Of a stretch of DNA of 44,801 nucleotides, positions 16,012-23,656 are shown in pieces (positions within the stretch are counted from its first letter, which is position 1; every line of letters starts with the position of its first letter). Origin of the DNA: an uncultured Flavobacteriales bacterium. GTDB lineage: Bacteria > Bacteroidota > Bacteroidia > Flavobacteriales_D > Crocinitomicaceae. A program made the position numbers and the translations under genes. Location of the stretch: the NCBI GenBank assembly GCA_903860985.1, contig CAIOSO010000036.1, forward strand, positions 1 through 44,801. The letters run 5' to 3'. Under the pieces are notes generated by a model. That model had not been told where the DNA came from, searched no databases, and saw only the letters and a program-made list of their open reading frames with translations.

Positions 16012-16362
16012 ATGAAATTCGAGCATAAAAAGCAAAAAGTAGCCGACGTCAATGTATTCGTTAAACGTGTATTTCGGTACATGCTTTTTGCGTTAGCGCT
16101 TATTGTTTTTTCCGTTGGAATTGGAACAATTGGTTATAAATACTTTGGCGCTCCTAGCTGGGTAGATGCCTTTCACATGGCTTGTATGATCCTTACGGGA
16201 ATGGGGCCCGTCATTTCGTTAGATACAGATGCAGCAAAATTATTCTCTAGCTTTTACGCACTTTATAGCGGTGTTGCTTTTCTTACTTGCACAGCTGTAT
16301 TCTTTTCCCCGATCATCCATCGTTTGTTGCACATGCTGCAAGTCGACGACGAAGCAATTTGA
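16012..16362 (+). CDS. small pore-domain-like membrane protein (ion channel-2-like)
   Basis: A 116-residue protein with a basic N-terminus, a first membrane helix (about residues 23-45), a short re-entrant-like hydrophobic stretch (WVDAFHMACMILTGMGPV), and a second helix (FSSFYALYSGVAFLTCTAVFF). This is the helix-pore-helix layout of two-helix potassium channel domains, but the selectivity filter position reads TGMGPV in place of TVGYGD. Relatives with GMGPV at this position are, as far as I recall, widespread in Bacteroidota and uncharacterised. It starts nine bases after glmM, so it is probably the last gene of that run. Channel function and ion specificity are unproven. Confidence 0.6.
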   Translation: MKFEHKKQKVADVNVFVKRVFRYMLFALALIVFSVGIGTIGYKYFGAPSWVDAFHMACMILTGMGPVISLDTDAAKLFSSFYALYSGVAFLTCTAVFFSPIIHRLLHMLQVDDEAI

Positions 16363-16400
16363 TTTTTTTTTGTTTTTTCAATTTCCTTGAAATAAATACT

Positions 16401-16408
16401 TACTTTTG
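16401..16408 (+). promoter_or_regulatory. -7 promoter element TACTTTTG for the HigBA locus
   Basis: A full match to TAnnTTTG, 24 bases before the higB-like ATG at 16433. The palindrome at 16415-16431 lies just downstream. Confidence 0.55.
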
Positions 16409-16414
16409 ACGTTG

Positions 16415-16431
16415 GTAACACAAAACGTTAC
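16415..16431 (+). promoter_or_regulatory. candidate HigA operator palindrome
   Basis: GTAAC (16415-16419) and GTTAC (16427-16431) form a perfect 5-bp inverted repeat with seven bases between, directly between the -7 element and the start of the toxin gene. Antitoxins of this family repress their own operon by binding such sites. The assignment is inferred from position. Confidence 0.4.
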
Positions 16432-16432
16432 T

Positions 16433-16713
16433 ATGATAAAGCTATTTAGGAATAAAGAAACAGAGAAAATCTATTTGGGTAAAGTATCCAAAAAGTATCC
16501 TCCCGAAATTCAACAAATAGCACGTCGAAAGTTAAAAATGCTTCATGCATCTCAAACTTAAATGATTTAAGGGTTCCGCCCGCAAATCGTTTAGAGAAAT
16601 TGCGTGGCACACTTTCCTCCTATCATAGTATACGTGTGAACCAACAGTGGCGTATCATTTTTATCTGGTATGAAAATGACGCGCTTGATGTACAACTAGT
16701 AGATTATCATTAA
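16433..16713 (+). pseudogene. HigB-type toxin gene (RelE superfamily), frameshifted
   Basis: The first 42 codons encode the normal start of a HigB toxin (MIKLFRNKETEKIYLGK... to LHASQT) and then hit TAA at 16559-16561. The conserved remainder (LNDLRVPPANRLEKLRG..., SIRVNQQWRIIFIWYENDALDVQLVDYH) continues in the -1 frame to a stop at 16711-16713. One missing T after ACT (16556-16558) explains the shift. The sequence at the break is not a canonical slippery heptamer, so a mutation is more likely than programmed frameshifting. Intact HigB would be a ribosome-dependent mRNA endonuclease of about 93 residues. The intact antitoxin gene follows after 11 bases. Confidence 0.85.
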
Positions 16714-16724
16714 CAGAAAAAGTC

Positions 16725-17015
16725 ATGGGAAAATTAAAAAACATTCATCCCGGAGAAGTATTACTCGAAGAGTTTTTAGTTCCGTTAGAAATTACTCCCT
16801 ATCGTTTGGCGAAGGAAACATTCCTGCCTCAAACACGCATCAGTGAGATACTAAAAGGAAACCGTCGCATCACAGCTGATAGCGCACTGCGTTTTGCCAA
16901 ATATTTTGGAACTACCGGAAAATTCTGGCTCATGTTGCAAAACGATTATGACCTTGAGCATGAGCAAGAACTGAAAGAATCAGAATTAAAGGAAATCAAA
17001 CCATTCAAGAAGTAA
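16725..17015 (+). CDS. higA: HigA-type antitoxin, helix-turn-helix
   Basis: A 96-residue protein of the HigA family. The typical opening HPGEVLLEEFLVPLEIT leads into a XRE-type helix-turn-helix (YRLAKETFLPQTRISEILKGNRRITADSALRFAKYFG), followed by FWLMLQNDYDLE and a charged C-terminus. HigA binds and neutralises HigB and represses the operon. Here the reading frame is complete while the toxin gene upstream is broken, so it may now act only as a DNA-binding protein or counteract toxins encoded elsewhere. It ends one base before the stop of the facing LolA-like gene. Confidence 0.9.
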   Translation: MGKLKNIHPGEVLLEEFLVPLEITPYRLAKETFLPQTRISEILKGNRRITADSALRFAKYFGTTGKFWLMLQNDYDLEHEQELKESELKEIKPFKK

Positions 17016-17016
17016 G

Positions 17017-17712
17017 TTACTTTTCTTTGAATACGGCATCACTGATGCCTTTATTCACTTTGTAATTCGTTAGTTTGATGACGATCGTTCCTTTTTGGTC
17101 TTTATCTGCCGTCTTTTTCTTCTGTTGATCCGTTTTGTTTAAATCTGCTGCCACACTCTTGGGCATTTTAAACTTCTTAACATCAATCGTAAAGGTTAAT
17201 TGATTTGGAAGTCCAAATTGAACTTCGGTGCCATAGGAATAATCCACAATAACCGTCCCACTTGAGCGCGTGGTTACCTGTGACCGTATGATTACATTTC
17301 TTTTCGTATCAATCCAAAGTTTCGCTAAAATAATCTCACTTGTCTCACCAGTAGGAATAACGGTAATCAAATTTGTCTTGATCTCACCGATGGTTTTTGT
17401 CCCGCTTGACACCGCCATGTACGAACCTTTATTCATGAGAAAGGTATTTACATCCGTAAATCCTTGCTTCGGTAAAATAACAATTCCTTTGGAAACCACT
17501 TTGAATTTGTCCTTCTGTTTGAAATAAATGGAGGCGTTTACCGGCATGATTTTAATCAATGGAATATTCGTTTTGATGTTGGCTTCAACCGAGTAATCCT
17601 TGACAGTGTTTAGTTTTTGAACAACTTGTTGAATCACTACATCCGCATCAACTTCTTGAGAAAAAACGGCAAACGAATGAACGAAAAATAAAAGGGATAG
17701 AATTGCTTTCAT
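17017..17712 (-). CDS. LolA-like outer-membrane lipoprotein carrier domain protein
   Basis: A 231-residue protein with a signal peptide (MKAILSLLFFVHSFAVFSQ). It then has the one-sheet LolA/LppX-like fold seen in Bacteroidota 'outer membrane lipoprotein-sorting' proteins: VVQKLNTVKDYSVEANIKT, YFKQKDKFKVVSKGI, AKLWIDTKRNVIIRSQV and DYSYGTEVQFGLPNQLTFTID. Such proteins carry hydrophobic molecules in the periplasm. Its ATG overlaps the stop of the ABC permease by one base (TAATG), and the ATPase precedes in the same way, so the three are translated as a coupled set. That context suggests it acts with the transporter. It is not the canonical LolA gene by position. Confidence 0.75.
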   Translation of the reverse strand: MKAILSLLFFVHSFAVFSQEVDADVVIQQVVQKLNTVKDYSVEANIKTNIPLIKIMPVNASIYFKQKDKFKVVSKGIVILPKQGFTDVNTFLMNKGSYMAVSSGTKTIGEIKTNLITVIPTGETSEIILAKLWIDTKRNVIIRSQVTTRSSGTVIVDYSYGTEVQFGLPNQLTFTIDVKKFKMPKSVAADLNKTDQQKKKTADKDQKGTIVIKLTNYKVNKGISDAVFKEK

Positions 17713-18554
17713 TAGGAAGTGATGTCTTTTTTATTGAATTTGTACACTGCGATCAAAACGAGAACAATGTTGTGAATAACGAGAATCGAAACTGAATTCC
17801 GAATGGTTGTCCATGGAACTGGATCTTCAAAAAACGAACGCCAGGAAGCCATGTGTGTCGTAAAAAGGAAGGGTTTGATGGAGTCAAAGACCGAAACATC
17901 CAAGGTGCCAATAATCGTAAAGAGAATGATGATGGACATCGTACTAACGATTGGACCAATGGAGTTTTCGGCAAACGCAGATAAGCAAATGGACAACGTA
18001 GAAATCGTTAATAACGCTAAATAAGCCACGCCGAAACTTAATCCATATCTCCATAAGATATCTTGTTCCTTCAATATCACTAATCCATCGCTATTCAGCA
18101 CAATTAAATCTCCGGTGCCAAACATCCATTTCCCAACGATTAACGCAAGGAATCCAAGCCATAAAGTGAGGATGAAGGTATAAACTGCTCCAGCAATAAA
18201 CTTGGAAAGAACAATTTGCGTTCGAGAGATGGGTTTTGTCGCCATCATTCGAATCGTTCCCATCGCGGCTTCTCCGGATATCAAATCACCAGTCACCAAG
18301 GAAACCAAAAGTGGAATATGGACAATTAGCATTTGAAGAATGATAAACGCAATCAGATTTCCATTCAAAATATTGCCATTGAAGGACAATGTTTGTTCAA
18401 AGGATGCAGTAACAAAGGAAATAAACGATTTTCCATCCGCCTTCATGGCAAATAATATCAGTAATACAAGAAGTGTCAATGCACCAATTCCCAGGTAACT
18501 TCTTGGTTTTGCGAGGATCTTAATAAACTCGTTATACGTATTTTTCAGTAACAT
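17712..18554 (-). CDS. ABC-2 type transporter permease
   Basis: A 280-residue membrane protein with about six hydrophobic helices and a large loop after helix 2. The cytosolic segment EAAMGTIRMMATKPISRTQIVLSKFIAG is characteristic of ABC-2 permeases that pair with separate ATPases. It overlaps the ATPase stop (TAATG at 18552-18556) and the LolA-like start by one base each. ABC-2 systems export polysaccharides, lipids, peptides or drugs, and the substrate here is unknown. The helix arrangement and two-component layout resemble the GldA/GldF pair, but no GldG partner is present and I do not assign it as such. Confidence 0.88.
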   Translation of the reverse strand: MLLKNTYNEFIKILAKPRSYLGIGALTLLVLLILFAMKADGKSFISFVTASFEQTLSFNGNILNGNLIAFIILQMLIVHIPLLVSLVTGDLISGEAAMGTIRMMATKPISRTQIVLSKFIAGAVYTFILTLWLGFLALIVGKWMFGTGDLIVLNSDGLVILKEQDILWRYGLSFGVAYLALLTISTLSICLSAFAENSIGPIVSTMSIIILFTIIGTLDVSVFDSIKPFLFTTHMASWRSFFEDPVPWTTIRNSVSILVIHNIVLVLIAVYKFNKKDITS

Positions 18555-19468
18555 TAGGATTGGATTATTTTCATGAAAAAATCTTCGAGTTTTCGTTTCG
18601 GCTCCATTGCATGAACTTCCACGCCTTCTTGAACTAAGGTTTGGTTCAAACTTGGAACAAGTTGTTTTTCGATGTTTACTTCGATGATGCGTTCATTGAT
18701 TTGTTTGAAGCTGGCACTTTCAAAACGTATTTTGAGGACATTTATCGTTTTTTCCATGTCATTCACCTCGAGCTGAACAACCATTTCTTGCGCATTCAAC
18801 AATTCCTTGACATCTCCTTCGATAATCGACTGACCCTTATTGATGATGACCATTCGATTCGAAATCAACTCGATTTCGGATAACTGGTGAGAGGAAAGAA
18901 TAACTGTTTTATTTTGCTCTGATTTCAATCGCAAAATTAAATTTCGAATTTCAACGATTCCTTGTGGATCTAATCCGGTTGTTGGTTCATCTAAAACAAT
19001 TAAATCCGGTTGATGCAACAAGGTCTGTGCAATCCCTAAGCGTTGTTTCATTCCATGTGAAAATCCAGCAACTTTGTCTCGGTTTCGTCCATTTAAGCCT
19101 ACAAAATCTAACATTTCAGCTATTTCACGTTTGGAAACATCTTTCCCAGAAATGCGTGCAAAAATGGCCAAATTCTTTTCCGCGGATAAATACCGATAAA
19201 AGTCCGGCTTCTCAATGATGCTTCCAACTTTGGATAGAATTTCATTTCGGTGCTTGTTCAGGTCTTTTCCGAACAACTGAATTTGTCCATTGTCTGGCTT
19301 AATGAGCGACAACATGCAGCGAATTGTGGTGCTCTTCCCTGCTCCATTTGGACCTAGAAATCCAAATACATCTCCTTTGTTGACCGTAAAAGACACATCC
19401 TTCACCGCTTGAAAACTCCCGAAGTTTTTCGCGAGGTGTTGAACCTTTATTATTTCGGTATTTTCCAT
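18554..19468 (-). CDS. ABC transporter ATP-binding protein (ABC-2 partner)
   Basis: A 304-residue ATPase of the DrrA/CcmA group. Walker A GPNGAGKST is at residues 39-47. The signature region FSHGMKQRLGIAQTLL replaces the common LSGGQ with FSHGM. Walker B is LIVLDEPTTGLD, and the switch is SSHQLSE. A C-terminal domain of about 80 residues follows, as is common in this group. It heads the three-gene run with the permease and LolA-like protein. A promoter-like TAACTTTA lies four bases before the ATG on the minus strand. Confidence 0.92.
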   Translation of the reverse strand: MENTEIIKVQHLAKNFGSFQAVKDVSFTVNKGDVFGFLGPNGAGKSTTIRCMLSLIKPDNGQIQLFGKDLNKHRNEILSKVGSIIEKPDFYRYLSAEKNLAIFARISGKDVSKREIAEMLDFVGLNGRNRDKVAGFSHGMKQRLGIAQTLLHQPDLIVLDEPTTGLDPQGIVEIRNLILRLKSEQNKTVILSSHQLSEIELISNRMVIINKGQSIIEGDVKELLNAQEMVVQLEVNDMEKTINVLKIRFESASFKQINERIIEVNIEKQLVPSLNQTLVQEGVEVHAMEPKRKLEDFFMKIIQS

Positions 19469-19472
19469 AAGT

Positions 19473-19480
19473 TAAAGTTA
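19473..19480 (-). promoter_or_regulatory. promoter-like element TAACTTTA before the ABC ATPase gene
   Basis: On the minus strand this reads TAACTTTA, one base off TAnnTTTG, four bases before the ATG at 19468. The gene is first in its run, so a promoter is needed here. Confidence 0.4.
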
Positions 19481-19502
19481 CGAAATTGTTTGAGCGTTCA
19501 GC

Positions 19503-19961
19503 TTACTTTTTATTTGGAAAAATCTCATCTACTTTTTTGGTTCTGTACTTGAAGATTTGATCCAATTTTGGTTTGACAATAATCGGGTGAACCAGTCTTC
19601 CCAAAATCCCAAATGGTACTTCATAACTAACGATATCTGTCATTTCTACACCTCCATCCACTTCTTTAAAGTGATGTTCATGGTGCCAAATCGCATAGGG
19701 TCCTTTACGCTGCTCATCAATGAAGAATTGTCCTTCCTTCACTGCCTTAATCTCTGTAATCCAAGTCATTGGAATTCCCAACAGAGGAGTGACTTTATAT
19801 TCAATCATCATTCCTTCGTACATCTTCGCTGGAAGATCGGTTTTGATGTTGAATCCCATTCCGGGAGGAGTAATTTCTTTCAAATTCCCTGGGGATGAAA
19901 AATAATCCCAACATTCCGTCATGGTTGCGGGAATAAACTGTGTGGTCTTTAATTGATACAT
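19503..19961 (-). CDS. SRPBCC (START-like) ligand-binding family protein
   Basis: A 152-residue single-domain protein of the SRPBCC fold. The typical features are the opening strand and helix TQFIPATMTECWDYFSSPGNLKEITPP, strands ending in PMTWITEI, the segment IWHHEHHFKEVDGGVEMTDIVSYEVPFG, and a long C-terminal helix (KPKLDQIFKYRTKKVDEIFP). Relatives in this subgroup are annotated as cyclase/dehydrase or cell-division-inhibitor-like, without an established role. It lies on the same strand as the ABC run, 34 bases upstream of the ATPase gene, and may be co-transcribed. No enzyme residues can be assigned. Confidence 0.8.
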   Translation of the reverse strand: MYQLKTTQFIPATMTECWDYFSSPGNLKEITPPGMGFNIKTDLPAKMYEGMMIEYKVTPLLGIPMTWITEIKAVKEGQFFIDEQRKGPYAIWHHEHHFKEVDGGVEMTDIVSYEVPFGILGRLVHPIIVKPKLDQIFKYRTKKVDEIFPNKK

Positions 19962-20010
19962 GCCTTTAAAACATGAGAATGCGAAGAATGTTCATCCAAA
20001 AGTTCGAATC

Positions 20011-22299
20011 TCAATGAAATAATTTTTTGTTTGGTTTAGCACCCATTTTCACTTCTAACATCCCTCCACTGACAATTTGCTCGTGAGTAATAAAGGGTTT
20101 CAATAAAGGAATTCCGTTTAAACTGATGGACTGAATGTAAACATTGTTGATTGCTTGGTTTTTAACCACAATATTAAATTGTTTCCCTTCGGGCAAATGA
20201 ATGGTCGCGGATTTGACACTTGTACTTGTAAGCGCATAATCCGTTGAACCGGGAGCAACGGGATAAAATCCCAAAGCCGTAAAAATATACCAGGCGCTCA
20301 TTTGTCCACAGTCGTCGTTTCCTCCAAGTCCATCAGGTTTTGCTTTATATTGCAACGGTAAAATCATCCGTGTCGTCGCTTGTGTCTTCCATGCTTGACT
20401 CGTGTAATTGTACAAGTAAGGGACATGATGCGAGGGTTCGTTTCCGTGGACATAATTCCCAATGATTCCATCGCGCATGATGTCTTCTGTCTCTGCAAAG
20501 TATTTATCCGGAAGTGACATGGTAAACAAGGAATCTAAATGCTCAATGAATCGTTTTTCACCACCCATTAATTCCATCAAACTCTTTGGATCCTGCGGAA
20601 CATACAAGGAATAATTCCATGCATTTCCTTCGATGAATCCTTGTCCGTGTGTACTTAGTACATCAAATTCCTTTTTGAAACTTCCATCTGACATTCTTGG
20701 ACGCATAAATCCAATTGAGGAATCGAATTGGTTCTTGTAAAAAGCCGCACGTTTTTGGTAAATCGCATGCAAGGAATCTTGACCTAATTTTTTAGCCATT
20801 TGAGCAATACACCAATCGTCATAGGCGTATTCCAAGGTCTTGGAAACTGAATTCCCGCTTAAGTTTTCCGGAACGAATTGATAATCTATATAAGCGCCTA
20901 ATCCTTCATAAAATCGTTGGTTGGATGTTGTTACAGCTGCTTTTAATGCACGAGAATAATCAAATCCAGGATTGCTTTTGATCATGGCATCAGCAAGAAC
21001 GGAGACACTGTGATAGCCGATCATACACCAGTTTTCATTTGCGTAATGTGACCAAACGGGAAGCATGTGGTGTACACTTTGGTCGTAATGTGCCAACATG
21101 GACTGAATCATGTCCGCATTGACTTTTGGTTGAATCAAATTCAAGAAAGGATGTTGTGCACGATAGGTGTCCCACAGAGAAAAAGTCGTGTAATTCACAA
21201 ATCCATTGGCTTGATGAATGCGTTGGTCCAATCCTTTGTAACGGTGATCAACATCCATGTACGAGGTTGGTCCTAAAAATGTATGGTATAGCGAAGTGTA
21301 AAACGTTACTTTTTCATCCTGACTTAAAAAGTCTGCTTGAATGATGTTCAATTTCTCATTCCATTTTTCTTGGGCATCTTCCACGTAGGAATTGAAATTC
21401 CAATGTGGACATTCTGTTTTTAAGTTTAACAATGCACCGTCGATATCCACGGAGGACAACGCAACTTTTATCTGTACATCCGTTTCACTTCCAAATTTAA
21501 AAATGGCTTTTAATCCTTCTCCTGCCGCTTCAGGGAAATTATGTTCGACATCAAACTTTCTCCAAAATCCATTGTAGGCAGTTGGTTTTACGGTTTTAAA
21601 TCCATATTCGGTGATGGGTTTTGAAAAGGAAATCGCAAAATACACCGTTCTTGAGCGAGCCCAACCGTTTGTTTGACGATAACCTGTTATTAACGTATCG
21701 TTTTCCATTCGGATAAAACACCAAACATTTTTGTCCGCATAATTGTAGATTCCATGGGTCAAATCCATCAAAACATGATTGTCTTTTCCCTCTTGAAATT
21801 GATAATGATGAATTCCAACGCGCTCTGTGCTCGTTAATTCCACTTGAACCTTAGGCTCATCTAAAAAAACGCGGTAAAGTCCAGCAGTCGCTTGCTCGTT
21901 CTGATGTGAAAATCGCGATCGATATCCTTTATCCGTCTGACTTGCCGTTCCAGGATTCCATTGAATCGAACCTGAATTTGGCATGAGAAGGATGTCACCT
22001 AAATCAGAATGACCTGTTCCACTAAAATGGGTATGCGAAAACCCAACAATACTTGAGTCATCGTATTGATATCCTGCACAATAACGATAGACATCTTTTT
22101 GGTATTGTCCATTCACTAACATCGGAATGGTGTCCGTATCTGGACTCAACTGAACGGATCCAAATGGAACGGTTGCTCCAGGAAAGGTGTGTCCAGCGTT
22201 TTTCGTTCCAATTAAAGGATTGACAAAGGGAATCAAGTTGCTGTTTTGCGCACGAAGAATCGTTGGAAGAATAAAAAGAAGAAATAGAACTGTTCTCAT
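20011..22299 (-). CDS. GH92 family alpha-1,2-mannosidase-type glycosidase
   Basis: A 762-residue secreted enzyme with a signal peptide (MRTVLFLLFILPTILRAQ). The N-terminal beta-sandwich begins FVNPLIGTKNAGHTFPGATVPFGSVQLSPD, a GH92 hallmark, and contains GYQYDDSSIVGFSHTHFSGTG. The (alpha/alpha)6 domain carries GNEPSHHVPYLYN with the likely acid Glu621, and GGNDDCGQMSAWYIFTALGFYPV with the catalytic-region Asp662 and Asp663. GH92 enzymes are calcium-dependent exo-mannosidases acting on yeast mannan or N-glycans. There is no SusC/SusD pair or other glycan gene next to it. The preceding thiolase gene is separated by a terminator, so it is probably expressed alone. Confidence 0.93.
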   Translation of the reverse strand: MRTVLFLLFILPTILRAQNSNLIPFVNPLIGTKNAGHTFPGATVPFGSVQLSPDTDTIPMLVNGQYQKDVYRYCAGYQYDDSSIVGFSHTHFSGTGHSDLGDILLMPNSGSIQWNPGTASQTDKGYRSRFSHQNEQATAGLYRVFLDEPKVQVELTSTERVGIHHYQFQEGKDNHVLMDLTHGIYNYADKNVWCFIRMENDTLITGYRQTNGWARSRTVYFAISFSKPITEYGFKTVKPTAYNGFWRKFDVEHNFPEAAGEGLKAIFKFGSETDVQIKVALSSVDIDGALLNLKTECPHWNFNSYVEDAQEKWNEKLNIIQADFLSQDEKVTFYTSLYHTFLGPTSYMDVDHRYKGLDQRIHQANGFVNYTTFSLWDTYRAQHPFLNLIQPKVNADMIQSMLAHYDQSVHHMLPVWSHYANENWCMIGYHSVSVLADAMIKSNPGFDYSRALKAAVTTSNQRFYEGLGAYIDYQFVPENLSGNSVSKTLEYAYDDWCIAQMAKKLGQDSLHAIYQKRAAFYKNQFDSSIGFMRPRMSDGSFKKEFDVLSTHGQGFIEGNAWNYSLYVPQDPKSLMELMGGEKRFIEHLDSLFTMSLPDKYFAETEDIMRDGIIGNYVHGNEPSHHVPYLYNYTSQAWKTQATTRMILPLQYKAKPDGLGGNDDCGQMSAWYIFTALGFYPVAPGSTDYALTSTSVKSATIHLPEGKQFNIVVKNQAINNVYIQSISLNGIPLLKPFITHEQIVSGGMLEVKMGAKPNKKLFH

Positions 22300-22321
22300 T
22301 CAATAAAAATACAAAAAACAA

Positions 22322-22350
22322 AAAAGGGCAGGATCAACTCCTGCCCTTTT
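22322..22350 (-). terminator. rho-independent terminator of the thiolase gene
   Basis: AAAAGGGCAGGA (22322-22333) and TCCTGCCCTTTT (22339-22350) form a perfect 12-bp stem with a five-base loop, followed on the minus strand by a T-rich tail. It separates the thiolase gene from the GH92 gene on the same strand. Confidence 0.92.
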
Positions 22351-22375
22351 ATATGAATTTAGATGATTCTATTTT

Positions 22376-23554
22376 TTAGATGTTCTCGATAATCATTGCG
22401 GATGCACCTCCACCACCGTTACAAATTCCAGCTCCACCAATTTTTGCATTGTTTTGTTTTAGTACGTTGATCAAGGTAACAATCACACGAGAACCTGAGT
22501 TTCCAAGTGGGTGTCCAAGTGCGACTGCACCACCGTTTACATCAACCTTCGCTGGATCTAGTCCAAGAATCTTTGTGTTGGCAATCCCAACAACAGCAAA
22601 CGCTTCGTTCAATTCCCAGAAATCAACATCTGCAACAGTCATGTTTACTTTTGCTAACGCTTTAGGAATCGCCAATGAAGGCGCTGTTGTAAACCATTCT
22701 GGTGCTTGTGCCGCATCTGCGTAACTAACGATTTTCGCGATTGGTGTCAAACCAAATTTCGCAACTGCTTCTTCCGAAGCTAAAACCAATGCTGAAGCTC
22801 CATCGTTTAATGTCGATGCATTCGCAGCAGTAATTGTTCCTTCTTTGTCAAACGCAGGACGTAAAGATGGAATTTTATCCAAAAAGACGTTTTTATATTC
22901 TTCATCTTCAGAAACCATGATTGGATCACCTTTACGTTGAGGAACCGCAACAGCAACAATCTCGTTGTTGAATCGACCTGCATTCCAAGCATTTGCTGCT
23001 TTTGTGTAGGAATCCACAGCGAATTGATCTTGATCCTCACGTGTAATATTGTGTTCTTTCGCACACAATTCAGCACAGTTACCCATTGGTACTTTGCTGT
23101 ACACATCTAAAAGTCCATCTTTCGTGATTCCGTCTAACATGGTAATGTTTCCGAATTTCACTCCGTTTCGTCCGTCTAGGTAATGTGGAACTTGAGACAT
23201 GTTCTCCATTCCACCTGCCACAACCACATGGTTATCACCAGCAAGAATGGATTGTGCTCCGAGCATAATCGCTTTCATTCCGGATGCACATACCTTGTTT
23301 ACGGTTGTACATGGAACATTATTTCCTAGTCCAGCACCAAGAGCTGCTTGACGAGCCGGTGCTTGACCAACTCCAGCTTGTAGTACATTCCCCATAAATA
23401 CTTCATCAATGATGCTCGCATCTACGTTTCCTTTTTCTAATGCTCCTTTGATTGCTACAGATCCTAATTGGGTTGCAGGAATGCTTGATAAGCCGCCCAT
23501 GAATGCTCCCATTGGAGTTCTTGCCGCAGCAACGATGTAAACTGTTTTTGACAT
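22376..23554 (-). CDS. acetyl-CoA C-acetyltransferase (thiolase)
   Basis: A 392-residue biosynthetic-type thiolase that joins or splits acetyl-CoA units. The nucleophile Cys89 lies in VNKVCASGMKA. The remaining active-site residues are the His in GGAVALGHPLGNSGSR and the Cys in GGAGICNGGGGASAMII near the C-terminus. NEAFAVVG is also present. The length matches homotetrameric thiolase II enzymes. The ATG at 23554 (MSKTVYIVAAARTP) is the conserved family start. Its roles may include acetoacetyl-CoA formation, fatty acid or isoprenoid metabolism, and no pathway partner is adjacent. It is transcribed divergently from the VWA protein gene. Confidence 0.93.
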   Translation of the reverse strand: MSKTVYIVAAARTPMGAFMGGLSSIPATQLGSVAIKGALEKGNVDASIIDEVFMGNVLQAGVGQAPARQAALGAGLGNNVPCTTVNKVCASGMKAIMLGAQSILAGDNHVVVAGGMENMSQVPHYLDGRNGVKFGNITMLDGITKDGLLDVYSKVPMGNCAELCAKEHNITREDQDQFAVDSYTKAANAWNAGRFNNEIVAVAVPQRKGDPIMVSEDEEYKNVFLDKIPSLRPAFDKEGTITAANASTLNDGASALVLASEEAVAKFGLTPIAKIVSYADAAQAPEWFTTAPSLAIPKALAKVNMTVADVDFWELNEAFAVVGIANTKILGLDPAKVDVNGGAVALGHPLGNSGSRVIVTLINVLKQNNAKIGGAGICNGGGGASAMIIENI

Positions 23555-23643
23555 ATGCTTGAAAATTTTCACGAATTTACGGATTCCTTTTTTGAATTTG
23601 ATTTTAAACAGAAAAGAAATCGCGACATTTCCGGAATTGTCCT

Positions 23644-23651
23644 TATTTTTG
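23644..23651 (+). promoter_or_regulatory. -7 promoter element TATTTTTG for the VWA protein gene
   Basis: A full match to TAnnTTTG, ending five bases before the ATG at 23657. It supports that start over the in-frame ATG at 23555 and predicts a leaderless or nearly leaderless mRNA. Confidence 0.5.
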
Positions 23652-23656
23652 AAGCC

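Noticed and set aside
16550-16565. Programmed -1 frameshift in the HigB gene
   Set aside because: The bases around the break do not form a slippery heptamer in the original frame, and no downstream pseudoknot is apparent; a deletion is simpler.
17712-19468. Gliding-motility GldA-GldF assignment for the ABC genes
   Set aside because: The general layout is similar, but no GldG is present and a LolA-like gene replaces it; the sequence alone does not support the name.
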